DNA from: Streptomyces sp. NBC_01465
GTDB taxonomy: Bacteria; Actinomycetota; Actinomycetes; Streptomycetales; Streptomycetaceae
Direction: 5' to 3'
Length of the DNA stretch: 64,000 nucleotides
Assembly (NCBI RefSeq): GCF_036227325.1
Contig: NZ_CP109467.1
Coordinates: forward strand, 558,001-622,000
Part shown: positions 44,337 through 53,503 of the stretch, piece by piece
How the letters are laid out: each line of letters opens with the position of its first letter
How positions within the stretch are numbered: the stretch's first letter is position 1
Position numbers and translations under genes: made by a program
The notes under the pieces: generated by a model
Told to the model about the DNA's origin: nothing
The model's database searches: none
Seen by the model: the letters and a program-made list of their open reading frames with translations, nothing else

Positions 44337-46114
44337 TCGGCGTCGCGCCCCCGGCGTACGACCCGGCGGCACCCCAGACGGCCACCACCCTGCCGGTCGG
44401 CACGCCCGCGACCGTACGGGCCTATGTGGGCGAGTTGATACGGCGCCATCGCAAGGCCTTCGCCCTGCTGATCGGGGTCAACGCGGTCGCGGTGATCGCC
44501 TCGCTGGTCGGCCCGTATCTGCTGGGCTCGCTCGTGGAGGACCTGTCGAACGGGGCGAAGGAGCTTCATCTGGAGCGCACCGCCGCCGTGTTCGGCGTCG
44601 CGCTCCTCATCCAGACGGTGTTCACGCGTCTGGTGCGGCTGCGCGGCGCGATGCTCGGCGAGGAGATGCTGGCCGACCTGCGCGAGGACTTCCTCGTGCG
44701 GTCGGTCGGGCTGCCGCCGGGCGTCCTGGAGCGGGCCGGCACGGGTGACCTGCTCTCCCGTATCACCACGGACATCGACCGGCTCGCGAACGCGATGCGC
44801 GAGGCCGTACCGCAGCTCGCCATCGGCGTGGTGTGGGCGGCGCTGCTGGTCGGCGCGCTGACGGTGACCGCGCCGCCGCTGGCGCTCGCCGTGCTGGTGG
44901 CGCTGCCGGTGCTGATGGTCGGCTGCCGCTGGTACTTCAAGCGGGCGCCCTCCGCGTACCGCTCGGAGGCGGCCGGGTACGCGGCGGTCGCCGCGATGCT
45001 CACCGAGACGGTCGACGCGGGCCGCACCATCGAGGCCCACCGGCTGGGCGCGCGGCGCGTGGCCCTGTCCGACCAGCGGGTGAAGGAGTGGACGGCCTGG
45101 GAGCGGTACACGCTGTGGCTGCGCTCGGTGCTCTTCCCGGTCATCAACGTCACGTACGTGACGATCCTCGGCTCGGTGCTGATGCTCGGCGGCTGGTTCG
45201 TCCTGGAGGACTGGATCACGGTCGGCCAGCTGACGACGGGTGCGCTGCTCTCGCAGATGATGGTCGACCCGGTAGGCCTGATCCTGCGCTGGTACGACGA
45301 GCTGCAGGTGGCGCAGGTGTCACTGGCCCGGCTCGTGGGCGTACGGGAGATCGAGCCGGACGCCGGGGACGAGCGGATCGGCCCCGACGGGCGCGAAGTC
45401 CGCGCCGACGACGTGCACTTCGGGTACCGGGAGGGCGTGGACGTCCTGCACCGGGTGACGCTCGACGTGCCTCCGGGGACGCGGATGGCGCTGGTCGGCC
45501 CTTCGGGCGCGGGCAAGTCGACGCTGGGCCGGCTGCTGGCCGGGATCTACGCGCCACGGACGGGTGAAGTCACCCTGGGCGGGGCGGAGTTGTCCCGCAT
45601 GCCGGCCGAACGGGTGCGTGAGCACGTGGCGCTGGTCAACCAGGAGCACCACGTCTTCGTGGGCTCCCTGCGCGACAACCTGCTGCTCGCACGCACCGGG
45701 GCGGGCGACGCCGAACTGTGGGCGGCGCTCGGAGCGGTGGACGCGGACGGCTGGGCGCGGGCGCTGGAGGAGGGCCTGGACGCGGAGGTCGGCTCGGGAG
45801 GCCTGGCACTGACCCCGGCGCAGGCCCAGCAGATCGCCCTGGCCCGCCTGGTCCTGGCGGACCCGCACACGCTGGTCCTGGACGAGGCGACGTCGCTCCT
45901 GGACCCGCGGGCGGCCCGCCACCTGGAGCGATCACTGGCACGGGTCCTGGACGGCCGCACGGTGGTGGCGATCGCCCACCGCCTGCACACCGCGCACGAC
46001 GCGGATGTGATCGCGGTGGTGGAGGAGGGCCGGATCAGCGAGCTGGGCAGCCACGACGAACTGGTCGCCGCGGACGGCGCGTACGCGGCGCTGTGGAGGT
46101 CCTGGCACGGCTGA
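44333..46114 (+). CDS. ABC exporter half with degenerate signature (subunit 2)
   Basis: A 593-residue half-transporter. It has six helices (about 35-310), an intact Walker A (VGPSGAGKSTLGRL) and Walker B (LVLDEATSLLD), but a degenerate signature (LALTPAQAQQIALA in place of LSGGQ). In the heterodimer its Walker A/B faces the intact signature of subunit 1, forming the active site, whereas the second site combines two degenerate halves. Translationally coupled to subunit 1. A hairpin follows the stop. Confidence 0.9.
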   Translation: MIGVAPPAYDPAAPQTATTLPVGTPATVRAYVGELIRRHRKAFALLIGVNAVAVIASLVGPYLLGSLVEDLSNGAKELHLERTAAVFGVALLIQTVFTRLVRLRGAMLGEEMLADLREDFLVRSVGLPPGVLERAGTGDLLSRITTDIDRLANAMREAVPQLAIGVVWAALLVGALTVTAPPLALAVLVALPVLMVGCRWYFKRAPSAYRSEAAGYAAVAAMLTETVDAGRTIEAHRLGARRVALSDQRVKEWTAWERYTLWLRSVLFPVINVTYVTILGSVLMLGGWFVLEDWITVGQLTTGALLSQMMVDPVGLILRWYDELQVAQVSLARLVGVREIEPDAGDERIGPDGREVRADDVHFGYREGVDVLHRVTLDVPPGTRMALVGPSGAGKSTLGRLLAGIYAPRTGEVTLGGAELSRMPAERVREHVALVNQEHHVFVGSLRDNLLLARTGAGDAELWAALGAVDADGWARALEEGLDAEVGSGGLALTPAQAQQIALARLVLADPHTLVLDEATSLLDPRAARHLERSLARVLDGRTVVAIAHRLHTAHDADVIAVVEEGRISELGSHDELVAADGAYAALWRSWHG

Positions 46115-46122
46115 GGTGACCT

Positions 46123-46154
46123 GCCCGCCGCTCCGCATGGGTGGGGCGGCGGGC
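46123..46154 (+). terminator. Hairpin ending the ABC exporter operon
   Basis: GCCCGCCGCTCC and GGGGCGGCGGGC pair over 12 bp with one G-T pair and an 8-nt loop, 9 bp after the stop codon. Confidence 0.7.
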
Positions 46155-46181
46155 GGATGACCTCCGCTAAGGTGCGCCTTC

Positions 46182-47621
46182 ATGGCGGATCAGTGGGTCA
46201 ATTCGGCGGAGTCCATCGGCAGCGACCTCCATCTGGAGCTGTCGGGGGGCGGCAGTCGTCGTGCCGCCCTCATCCGGGCGCTGCGTGATGCCGTACGCGA
46301 CGGACGCCTCGCCCCCGGCACCCGGCTGCCGCCGTACCGTTCGCTCGCCGCCGACCTGGGCATCGCCCGCAACACCGTCGCCGACGCCTACGCCGAGCTG
46401 GTCGCCGAGGGATGGCTGACCGCCCGGCAGGGGTCCGGCACCCGGGTCGCCCGGCGCGCCGAGCCCGTACGCCCCGCCCGCGTACCGAAGAAGGCGCCGG
46501 GACGTCCCGCAGCGACCGCGCACAATCTGCGCCAGGGGCAGCCGGATGCCGCCTCCTTCCCCCGCACCGCCTGGCTGGCCGCGTCCCGGCGCGCGCTGAA
46601 CGCCGCCCCCAACGACGCCTTCGGCCCCGGCGACCCCCACGGCCGCCCCGAGCTGCGCCAGGCCCTGGCCGACTATCTCTCGCGCGCCCGCGGCGTGCGC
46701 ACCAGCCCCGACCGGATCGTCGTCTGCTCCGGCTTCGCCCACGCGCTGCGGCTGCTGTACGGGGGTGGTGTGCTGCGCGGACCCCTCGCCGTGGAGTCGT
46801 ACGGGCTCGGCTTCCACCGCGCGCTGCTGGAAGCAGCCTCCGTCCGTACGGTCCCGCTCTCCCTCGACGAACATGGCGCGCGGACCGACGAGTTGGGGTC
46901 ACAGAAGGGCGTACGGGGAGTGCTGCTCACCCCCGCCCACCAGTTCCCGACCGGCGGCCCCCTGCACCCGGACCGGCGCGCGGCCGCGGTCGACTGGGCG
47001 CGGTCCACCGGGGGCGTGGTCCTGGAGGACGACTACGACGGCGAGTTCCGCTACGACCGCGAACCGGTCGGCGCCGTCCAGGGCCTCGACCCGGAACGCG
47101 TCGTCTACATCGGCTCGGCCAGCAAGAGCCTGAGCCCCGCCCTCCGCCTGGGCTGGATGGTCCTGCCCGAGCATCTCCTCGCCCCCGCCCTGGCAGCCAA
47201 GGGCGAGCGCGAGCCGTCGGCGAGCGTGCTGGACCAGCTCGCGCTCGCCGAATTCATCGCGTCCGGCCACTACGACCGGCACATCCGCCGGATGCGCCAG
47301 CGCTACCGGGCCCGCCGCGACCTCCTGGTGGCCGCCCTGGCCGAACGGGCCCCGCACATCGCGCCGACGGGCATCGCCGCCGGACTCCATGCCGTACTGC
47401 GGCTGCCGCCGGGCACGGAGCGCACCACGCTCAAGGCCGCGGCCTGGCAGGGGCTGGCCCTCGACGGTCTGGCCGACTTCCGTCACCCGGCCGCGTCGAT
47501 GCCCGCGGCGGACGGGCTGGTCGTCGGGTACGCGACCCCGCCCGAGCATGCCTATGCCGCGGCTCTGGAAGCGCTGATCGGGGCACTTCCGCCCAAGCCC
47601 GAGACCGAGCCTCAGATGTAG
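46182..47621 (+). CDS. MocR/PdxR-like regulator (GntR helix-turn-helix plus aminotransferase fold)
   Basis: A 479-residue protein. A GntR winged helix covers about residues 25-92 (RALRDAVRDGRLAPGTRLP, IARNTVADAYAELVAEGWL). A class I aminotransferase-like domain follows from about 105 to 470, with the PLP-anchoring Lys315 in IGSASKSLSPALRLGW. MocR proteins sense PLP or amino compounds; members regulate pyridoxal synthesis, GABA use or transport. A TAAGGT hexamer at 46168-46173, 8 bp before the ATG, could be the -10 of a near-leaderless transcript. Its 3' end overlaps the convergent YdjM-like gene by 10 bp. Confidence 0.9.
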   Translation: MADQWVNSAESIGSDLHLELSGGGSRRAALIRALRDAVRDGRLAPGTRLPPYRSLAADLGIARNTVADAYAELVAEGWLTARQGSGTRVARRAEPVRPARVPKKAPGRPAATAHNLRQGQPDAASFPRTAWLAASRRALNAAPNDAFGPGDPHGRPELRQALADYLSRARGVRTSPDRIVVCSGFAHALRLLYGGGVLRGPLAVESYGLGFHRALLEAASVRTVPLSLDEHGARTDELGSQKGVRGVLLTPAHQFPTGGPLHPDRRAAAVDWARSTGGVVLEDDYDGEFRYDREPVGAVQGLDPERVVYIGSASKSLSPALRLGWMVLPEHLLAPALAAKGEREPSASVLDQLALAEFIASGHYDRHIRRMRQRYRARRDLLVAALAERAPHIAPTGIAAGLHAVLRLPPGTERTTLKAAAWQGLALDGLADFRHPAASMPAADGLVVGYATPPEHAYAAALEALIGALPPKPETEPQM

Positions 47622-48406
47622 CCGAGCGCCGCCGCGCAGCCCACCCCGCCCGCCACCATGAAGACCGGCATCAGCACCTTCAGTTCCACCCAGCTGCCGG
47701 CGCGGAACCGCATCATCTTCGGCGGCCCGATCGGGTACCAGCGCTTCCGGCCGATCGGGATCGGCCACAGGATCGGGCAGCCCGACACCGTCAGCGCGTC
47801 CCCGATGTCGTGCACCAGCGCGCCCAGCACGATCGGCAGGCCCAGCCACATGTACTCCTGGCCGGGCTGGGTGAAGAGCCAGTCCGAGCCGTTGCCCGGC
47901 TTGTCCAGGACCCCCGCGAGGATCCACGCACCGGCCGCGGCGAGCAGCCACACCAGGACGTCGCTGCTGGTGCCGCGCGCCGCCCGCCACAGCAGGCCCT
48001 CGATGGCGAGGACCAGGTGGACGAAGAGGATGCCGAGCACCGCCCACCGGCCGCCGAAGATGGCCGCGGCCGAGATCCCGGCCCCGAGCAGCACCGCCCA
48101 CACCCAGGTGTGGGTCAGCGTCCGGTGGCCGCCGTTCCTGCGCGGGTCCCCCTTGGCGCGGGTCGCCTTGTAGACGCCTGCGGAGATCTTGTCGACGATC
48201 TCGCAGAGCGCCCAGGACACCGGTCCGAAGGCCCGCGAGATGGTCGCGGACTTGTGGTCCAGGTCGGGTGCGAGCGCCGCGCCCGCGCAGATCAGCGCTC
48301 CGACGACGAGTACGGGCCACGGCATCGGGTGGCCCTTGGCCGCCGCGGCCGCCCCCACCCCCAGCCAGGCTGCCGCTCCTGACAGAGAGTGTGCCGGTCC
48401 CATCAT
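47612..48406 (-). CDS. YdjM-like inner-membrane metal-dependent hydrolase
   Basis: A 264-residue membrane protein of the YdjM/COG1988 family. It contains GPAHSLSGAAAWL, the acidic/His motif ALAPDLDHKSATIS (about residues 45-58) and GGHRTLTHTW (about 92-101), which together form the predicted metal site. Several helices follow. The biochemical role is not established; members are predicted metal-dependent hydrolases. It diverges from the helicase gene with 119 bp between. Confidence 0.88.
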   Translation of the reverse strand: MMGPAHSLSGAAAWLGVGAAAAAKGHPMPWPVLVVGALICAGAALAPDLDHKSATISRAFGPVSWALCEIVDKISAGVYKATRAKGDPRRNGGHRTLTHTWVWAVLLGAGISAAAIFGGRWAVLGILFVHLVLAIEGLLWRAARGTSSDVLVWLLAAAGAWILAGVLDKPGNGSDWLFTQPGQEYMWLGLPIVLGALVHDIGDALTVSGCPILWPIPIGRKRWYPIGPPKMMRFRAGSWVELKVLMPVFMVAGGVGCAAALGYI

Positions 48407-48525
48407 GGTCGATTCCGCCCCAAAGCCGTTGTGGTCAAGCCAGTTGAGGGATGAGCGTATCGCTCGTGATCTTCGTACGGCCGTCCGGTTCCCTGATCCG
48501 GTCGTCCGGCAGGCAAGATGGGGGT

Positions 48526-51039
48526 GTGACCCTTATCGATCAGCTGCCGCCGACCGCCGACCCCGACGCCCTCTTCGAGGCCTTCTCGTCATGGGCGGAG
48601 GGCCAGGGCATCACTCTCTACCCGGCCCAGGAGGAGGCGCTGATCGAGGTGGTCTCCGGGGCCAACGTGATCCTCTCCACCCCCACCGGATCCGGAAAGA
48701 GCCTGGTCGCGGCGGGTGCGCACTTCGCCGCACTGGCCCAGGACAAGGTCACCTTCTACACCGCCCCGATCAAGGCGCTGGTCTCGGAGAAGTTCTTCGA
48801 CCTCTGCAAGCTCTTCGGCACCGAGAACGTCGGCATGCTGACCGGCGACGCCTCCGTCAACGCGGACGCCCCGGTCATCTGCTGCACCGCCGAGGTCCTG
48901 GCCTCGATCGCGCTGCGCGACGGCAAGCACGCCGACATCGGCCAGGTCGTGATGGACGAGTTCCACTTCTACGCGGAGCCGGACCGCGGCTGGGCCTGGC
49001 AGATCCCGATCCTGGAGCTCCCCCAGGCCCAGTTCATCCTGATGTCCGCCACGCTCGGCGACGTCGCGCGCTTCGAGGAGGACCTGACCCGCCGCACGGG
49101 CCTGCCCACCTCGGTGGTCCGCTCGGCGTCCCGCCCGGTCCCGCTGTCGTACGAGTACCGCCGCACCCCCATCACCGAGACGCTCACCGAGCTCCTCGAC
49201 ACCAAGCAGGCCCCGGTCTACATCGTGCACTTCACGCAGGCGGCCGCCGTCGAGCGCGCGCAGTCGCTGATGAGCATCAACATGTGTTCGAAGGAGGAGA
49301 AGGAGAAGATCGCCGACCTCATCGGCAACTTCCGCTTCACCACCAAGTTCGGCCAGAACCTCTCGCGCTACGTGCGTCACGGCATCGGCGTCCACCACGC
49401 CGGCATGCTCCCCAAGTACCGCCGCCTGGTCGAAAAGCTGGCGCAGGCAGGCCTGTTGAAGGTCATCTGCGGTACGGACACCCTGGGCGTCGGCGTCAAC
49501 GTCCCCATCCGCACGGTGCTGTTCACCGCGCTGACGAAGTACGACGGCACTCGCGTCCGCACGCTCCGCGCCCGCGAGTTCCACCAGATCGCGGGCCGCG
49601 CGGGCCGGGCCGGCTTCGACACGGCGGGCTTCGTCGCCGCCCAGGCGCCCGAGCACGAGGTGGAGAACGTGAAGGCTCTCGCCAAGGCGGGAGACGACCC
49701 GAAGAAGCGCCGCAAGGTGGTCCGCAAGAAGGCACCCGAGGGCTTCATCGCCTGGACGGACGCCACCTTCGAGAAGCTGATCGCCGCCGACCCGGAGCCG
49801 CTGACCTCCCGCTTCCGGGTCACCCACACCATGCTGCTCTCCGTGATCGCCCGCCCGGGCAACGCCTTCGACGCGATGCGCCACCTCCTCGAGGACAACC
49901 ACGAGCCGCGCAAGGCCCAGCTGCGCCACATCCGCCGCGCGATCGCGATCTACCGCTCGCTGCTCGACGGCGGTGTCGTGGAGCAGTTGGACACCCCCGA
50001 CGCCGAGGGCCGCACCATCCGCCTGACCGTCGACCTCCAGCAGGACTTCGCCCTCAACCAGCCGCTCTCCACCTTCGCGCTGGCCTCCTTCGACCTCCTC
50101 GACCCCGAATCCCCGTCCTACGCCCTGGACATGGTCTCCGTCGTCGAGTCGACCCTCGACGACCCGCGCCAGATCCTGGCCGCCCAGCAGAACAAGGCGC
50201 GCGGCGAGGCGGTCGGCCAGATGAAGGCGGACGGCATCGAGTACGAGGAGCGGATGGAGCTCCTGCAGGACGTCACGTACCCGAAGCCCCTGGAAGAGCT
50301 CCTGGTCCACGCGTACAACGTGTACCGCAAGAGCCACCCGTGGGTCGGCGACCACCCGGTCTCGCCGAAGTCCGTCATCCGCGACATGTACGAACGCGCC
50401 ATGACCTTCGCCGAGTTCACCTCCCACTACGAGCTGGCCCGCACCGAAGGCATCGTGCTGCGCTACCTCGCGGGCGCGTACAAGGCCCTCGACCACACCA
50501 TCCCCGACGACCTGAAGTCCGAGGACCTCCAGGACCTGATCGCCTGGCTCGGCGAGCTGGTCCGCCAGGTCGACTCCAGCCTCCTGGACGAGTGGGAGCA
50601 GCTCGCCAACCCCGAGGTGGAGACCGCCGAGCAGGCCGCCGAGCGCGCCGACCAGGTCAAGCCGGTCACCGCCAACGCCCGCGCCTTCCGTGTCCTCGTC
50701 CGCAACGCGATGTTCCGCCGCGTGGAGCTGGCCGCGCTCGACCGCGTCTACGACCTGGGGCAGCTGGACGGCGACTCCGGCTGGGACCAGGACGCGTGGG
50801 GCGAGGCGATGGACGCGTACTGGGACGAGTACGAAGAGCTGGGCACGGGCCCGGACGCCCGCGGTCCCAAGCTGCTGATCATCGAGGAGGACGCGGCCCA
50901 CGGTCTCTGGCGCGTCCGGCAGATCTTCGCCGACCCGAACGGCGACCATGACTGGGGCATCAGCGCGGAGGTGGATCTCGCGGCCTCCGACGAAGAGGGC
51001 CGCGCGGTCGTCCGCGTCACCGCCGTCGGCCAGCTCTGA
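48526..51039 (+). CDS. Ski2-like DEAD/DEAH-box helicase
   Basis: An 837-residue superfamily 2 helicase. Motifs in order are Walker A STPTGSGKSLVAA (about 43-55), motif II DEFH within VVMDEFHFYAEPDRGW, motif III MSATLGD, and motif VI HQIAGRAGRAGFD. The C-terminal ~450 residues are helical and lack a known domain. Such helicases unwind RNA or DNA in processing or repair; the actinobacterial Ski2-like branch is poorly characterised. The GTG start (VTLIDQLPP) is preferred because its N-terminus fits the domain layout; a GTG/ATG 75 bp upstream is possible. Confidence 0.88.
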   Translation: MTLIDQLPPTADPDALFEAFSSWAEGQGITLYPAQEEALIEVVSGANVILSTPTGSGKSLVAAGAHFAALAQDKVTFYTAPIKALVSEKFFDLCKLFGTENVGMLTGDASVNADAPVICCTAEVLASIALRDGKHADIGQVVMDEFHFYAEPDRGWAWQIPILELPQAQFILMSATLGDVARFEEDLTRRTGLPTSVVRSASRPVPLSYEYRRTPITETLTELLDTKQAPVYIVHFTQAAAVERAQSLMSINMCSKEEKEKIADLIGNFRFTTKFGQNLSRYVRHGIGVHHAGMLPKYRRLVEKLAQAGLLKVICGTDTLGVGVNVPIRTVLFTALTKYDGTRVRTLRAREFHQIAGRAGRAGFDTAGFVAAQAPEHEVENVKALAKAGDDPKKRRKVVRKKAPEGFIAWTDATFEKLIAADPEPLTSRFRVTHTMLLSVIARPGNAFDAMRHLLEDNHEPRKAQLRHIRRAIAIYRSLLDGGVVEQLDTPDAEGRTIRLTVDLQQDFALNQPLSTFALASFDLLDPESPSYALDMVSVVESTLDDPRQILAAQQNKARGEAVGQMKADGIEYEERMELLQDVTYPKPLEELLVHAYNVYRKSHPWVGDHPVSPKSVIRDMYERAMTFAEFTSHYELARTEGIVLRYLAGAYKALDHTIPDDLKSEDLQDLIAWLGELVRQVDSSLLDEWEQLANPEVETAEQAAERADQVKPVTANARAFRVLVRNAMFRRVELAALDRVYDLGQLDGDSGWDQDAWGEAMDAYWDEYEELGTGPDARGPKLLIIEEDAAHGLWRVRQIFADPNGDHDWGISAEVDLAASDEEGRAVVRVTAVGQL

Positions 51040-51058
51040 GCCCTGAAGGAGACCACAG

Positions 51059-51931
51059 ATGACGAACCCCGCCGAGAGACTCGTCGACCTGCTCGATCTG
51101 GAGCAGATCGAGGTCAACATCTTCCGCGGCCGGTCCCCGCAGGAGTCCCTGCAACGGGTCTTCGGCGGTCAGGTCGCGGGCCAGGCGCTGGTGGCGGCCG
51201 GCCGTACGACGGACGGCGACCGCCCGGTCCACTCCCTGCACGCGTACTTCCTGCGGCCGGGCCGCCCGGGCGTCCCGATCGTCTACCAGGTCGAGCGGAT
51301 GCGCGACGGCCGCTCCTTCACCACGCGCCGGGTCACCGCCGTCCAGCAGGGCCGCACGATCTTCAACCTCACGGCCTCCTTCCACCAGCCGGAGGAGGGC
51401 ACGTTCGAGCACCAGCTGCCGCCGGCCCGCGAGGTCCCGGACCCGGAGTCGCTGCCGACGGTCGCCGAGGAGGTCCGCGAGCACCTGGGCGCGCTCCCCG
51501 ACGCCCTGGAGCGGATGGCCCGCCGCCAGCCCTTCGACATCCGTTACGTCGACCGGCTGCGCTGGACGCAGGACGAGGTCAAGGGCGCGGAGCCGCGCAG
51601 CGCGGTCTGGATGCGCGCGGTCGGCCCGCTCGGCGACGACCCGCTGGTCCACACGTGCGCCCTCACGTACGCGAGCGACATGACGCTCCTCGACGCGGTC
51701 CGCATCCCCGTCGAACCGCTGTGGGGCCCGCGGGGCTTCGACATGGCGTCGCTGGACCATGCGATGTGGTTCCACCGCCCGTTCCGTACCGACGAGTGGT
51801 TCCTGTACGACCAGGAGTCCCCCATCGCGACGGGCGGCCGCGGGCTGGCGCGCGGACGGATCTACGACCGGGCGGGGAACCTCCTGGTGTCGGTGGTCCA
51901 GGAGGGCCTGTTCCGCAAACTGGGCGGCTGA
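51059..51931 (+). CDS. tesB: Acyl-CoA thioesterase II (TesB-like)
   Basis: A 290-residue double-hotdog thioesterase. It shows IFRGRSPQESLQRVFGGQVA (N-terminal hotdog) and DHAMWFHRPFRTDEWFLYDQ (second hotdog) with the conserved Asp, Thr/Gln pattern of TesB enzymes. It hydrolyses medium- to long-chain acyl-CoA. The start follows AAGGAGA. It is 19 bp after the helicase stop, so it may be cotranscribed. Confidence 0.92.
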   Translation: MTNPAERLVDLLDLEQIEVNIFRGRSPQESLQRVFGGQVAGQALVAAGRTTDGDRPVHSLHAYFLRPGRPGVPIVYQVERMRDGRSFTTRRVTAVQQGRTIFNLTASFHQPEEGTFEHQLPPAREVPDPESLPTVAEEVREHLGALPDALERMARRQPFDIRYVDRLRWTQDEVKGAEPRSAVWMRAVGPLGDDPLVHTCALTYASDMTLLDAVRIPVEPLWGPRGFDMASLDHAMWFHRPFRTDEWFLYDQESPIATGGRGLARGRIYDRAGNLLVSVVQEGLFRKLGG

Positions 51932-51992
51932 CCGCAGTCTCGCGACGGGCCTCTGAAACAGTACGTACGCAACCCTGACGACTGGAGATCTG

Positions 51993-52481
51993 ATGAGCCT
52001 TTACGACATCCCGCTGCGCACCCTGACCGGCGAGGCGACCTCGCTCGCCGACTACCGGGGCAAGGCGGTGCTGCTGGTGAACGTCGCGTCCAAGTGCGGC
52101 CTCACCCCCCAGTACGCCGGTCTCGAGCGCCTGCAGCAGAGCTACGGCGAGAAGGGCTTCACCGTTCTCGGCGTGCCCTGCAACCAGTTCGCAGGCCAGG
52201 AGCCGGGCAGCTCGGAGGAGATCCAGAGCTTCTGCTCGGCGACGTACGGCGTGACATTCCCGCTGTTGGAGAAGATCGAGGTCAACGGCGAGCACCGGCA
52301 CCCGCTGTACGCGGAGTTGACGCAGGTCGCGGACGCGGAGGGCGAGGCGGGCGACATCCAGTGGAACTTCGAGAAGTTCGTGCTTGACGCCCAGGGCGAA
52401 GTGGTGGGCCGCTTCCGCCCCCGCACGGAGCCGGAGTCTCCCGAGCTCGTCGCGGCTATTGAGGCGCACCTGCCTGCCTGA
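51993..52481 (+). CDS. Glutathione-peroxidase-family (thioredoxin-dependent) peroxidase
   Basis: A 162-residue GPx-fold protein. The peroxidatic residue is Cys35 (ASKCGLT), not selenocysteine, with the family partners Gln in CNQFAGQEPGS and Trp in WNFEKFV; Cys63 and Cys81 are candidates for the resolving cysteine. Bacterial Cys-type GPx proteins reduce hydroperoxides using thioredoxin. A diverged copy of the last 87 bp of this gene occurs at 53904-53989, flanking a 1.4-kb segment. A terminator follows the stop. Confidence 0.92.
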   Translation: MSLYDIPLRTLTGEATSLADYRGKAVLLVNVASKCGLTPQYAGLERLQQSYGEKGFTVLGVPCNQFAGQEPGSSEEIQSFCSATYGVTFPLLEKIEVNGEHRHPLYAELTQVADAEGEAGDIQWNFEKFVLDAQGEVVGRFRPRTEPESPELVAAIEAHLPA

Positions 52482-52846
52482 ATCGGAATTCCTTCCCGGA
52501 AGAGAGCGCCCGCCCCGAAGGGGGACCGGGCGCTTTTCTGCGCTCCGGCGGACTCACAGCCGCTGACAAGGAGCAGATCCTTCAGGGGCCGGCCGACGGG
52601 ACCCGGCCCACTCTCGCTTCACCGCCACGGAACAGGGAATCGAAAAGACAGGCCAGTCCGGACACAACGCGGAGCGAGGCCTCACCGACACCCGCCCCGA
52701 GCCCGGTTTCGCACCGCGTCCGTGGGACGAATCGCCTTGGCCGGTCGTCTACCGAGACGGCTTCTCCGTCGCGCGCTTCAAGACCGAAGCGGGCGCGCTC
52801 CGTTGCATCGCACGGCTGATCAGGAAACCTGAGGAGGTGGACCGCA
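52482..52846. other. Intergenic stretch after gpx: terminator and gene remnant
   Basis: This 365-bp stretch holds the gpx terminator (52505-52537) and, from 52567, an open frame with no usable start that runs into the next gene. It is the left part of the segment bounded by the two gpx 3' ends. No promoter or RNA gene is evident. Confidence 0.6.
52505..52537 (+). terminator. gpx rho-independent-type terminator
   Basis: AGCGCCCG pairs with CGGGCGCT, with a smaller CCCC/GGGG stem inside, followed by TTT. It lies 24 bp after the gpx stop codon. Confidence 0.8.
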
Positions 52847-52854
52847 ATGGCTGA
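52567..52854 (+). pseudogene. Start-less open frame, C-terminal remnant of an unknown gene
   Basis: An open frame of 95 codons follows a stop at 52564-52566 and contains no ATG, GTG or TTG in frame. Its second half looks protein-like (PWPVVYRDGFSVARFKTEAG, then CIARLIRKPEEV). It ends at TGA 52852-52854, overlapping the next start. The AGGAGG inside its end is the ribosome site of that next gene, suggesting former translational coupling. It is probably what remains of an upstream partner gene that lost its 5' part. Confidence 0.4.
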
Positions 52855-53503
52855 GGCGCCAGACGGCTACGAAGTACCGAAGATCGTCGCGGACTTGATC
52901 ACGTACGCCGAAAGCCGTGGGTGGGAGCACCGCGTCGACTGGACGCAGCCGAAACGCGAAGCGCCGCTGCTGACCGTTCAGGTCGGGCGCCGGATGGTCA
53001 AGAAGGACGGCAGGCGATACGGCACCTTCTGGCTCTACAAGATCACCTACCACACGGAAGGCGACCCTCCCGGCACGGTCAGGAAGCGGCACACCGGGCT
53101 GTGCGTGACGCCCGACGAACCGGAGTGGCATGAGGCTCCGCCGCTCTGGTCGATCCGCGAGACGATCTACACCCACCCGACGCCCGGCACCGTGACCACC
53201 TTCAAAGGGGCGATCACCAAAGAGGAGTTCAACGCCATCCCGTGCGCCCGCGCGCTGCGCTTCTCGCACGACTGGATGGGGCTGCGGTACACCGAATGGG
53301 TGGGCGGCGATTCGCGCACGGGCTGGGCACTCATGAACGACTACGGGAAGCCCGAACATCCCTGCCACGTCAGCCGCGCAGACTCCCGCGCCATGGCGGC
53401 CGAACGCCTCACCGCGTTGCTCGCACCGACCCGCGCATTCGGCGGCGACAACCTCACCGTCGACGAATGGGAGATCGGGCCATATCCCATGCCTGGCACC
53501 TGA
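52847..53503 (+). CDS. Hypothetical protein in the gpx-flanked segment
   Basis: A 218-residue protein of no recognisable family. It is rich in charged and aromatic residues (VADLITYAESRGWEHRVDW, then GTFWLYKITYHTEGD) and has WSIRETIYTHPTPGT in the middle. No signal, membrane segment or catalytic motif is evident. The ATG follows GAGGAGG at 9-nt spacing and overlaps the end of the preceding remnant frame. It lies inside the segment between the two gpx 3' ends, and its codon use appears slightly less biased than its neighbours. It may be accessory or mobile-element cargo. Confidence 0.65.
   Translation: MAEAPDGYEVPKIVADLITYAESRGWEHRVDWTQPKREAPLLTVQVGRRMVKKDGRRYGTFWLYKITYHTEGDPPGTVRKRHTGLCVTPDEPEWHEAPPLWSIRETIYTHPTPGTVTTFKGAITKEEFNAIPCARALRFSHDWMGLRYTEWVGGDSRTGWALMNDYGKPEHPCHVSRADSRAMAAERLTALLAPTRAFGGDNLTVDEWEIGPYPMPGT

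Noticed and set aside
48451..48525. Longer N-terminus for the helicase
   Set aside because: The added 25 residues are low quality and lack family-like features; the GTG at 48526 gives the expected start.
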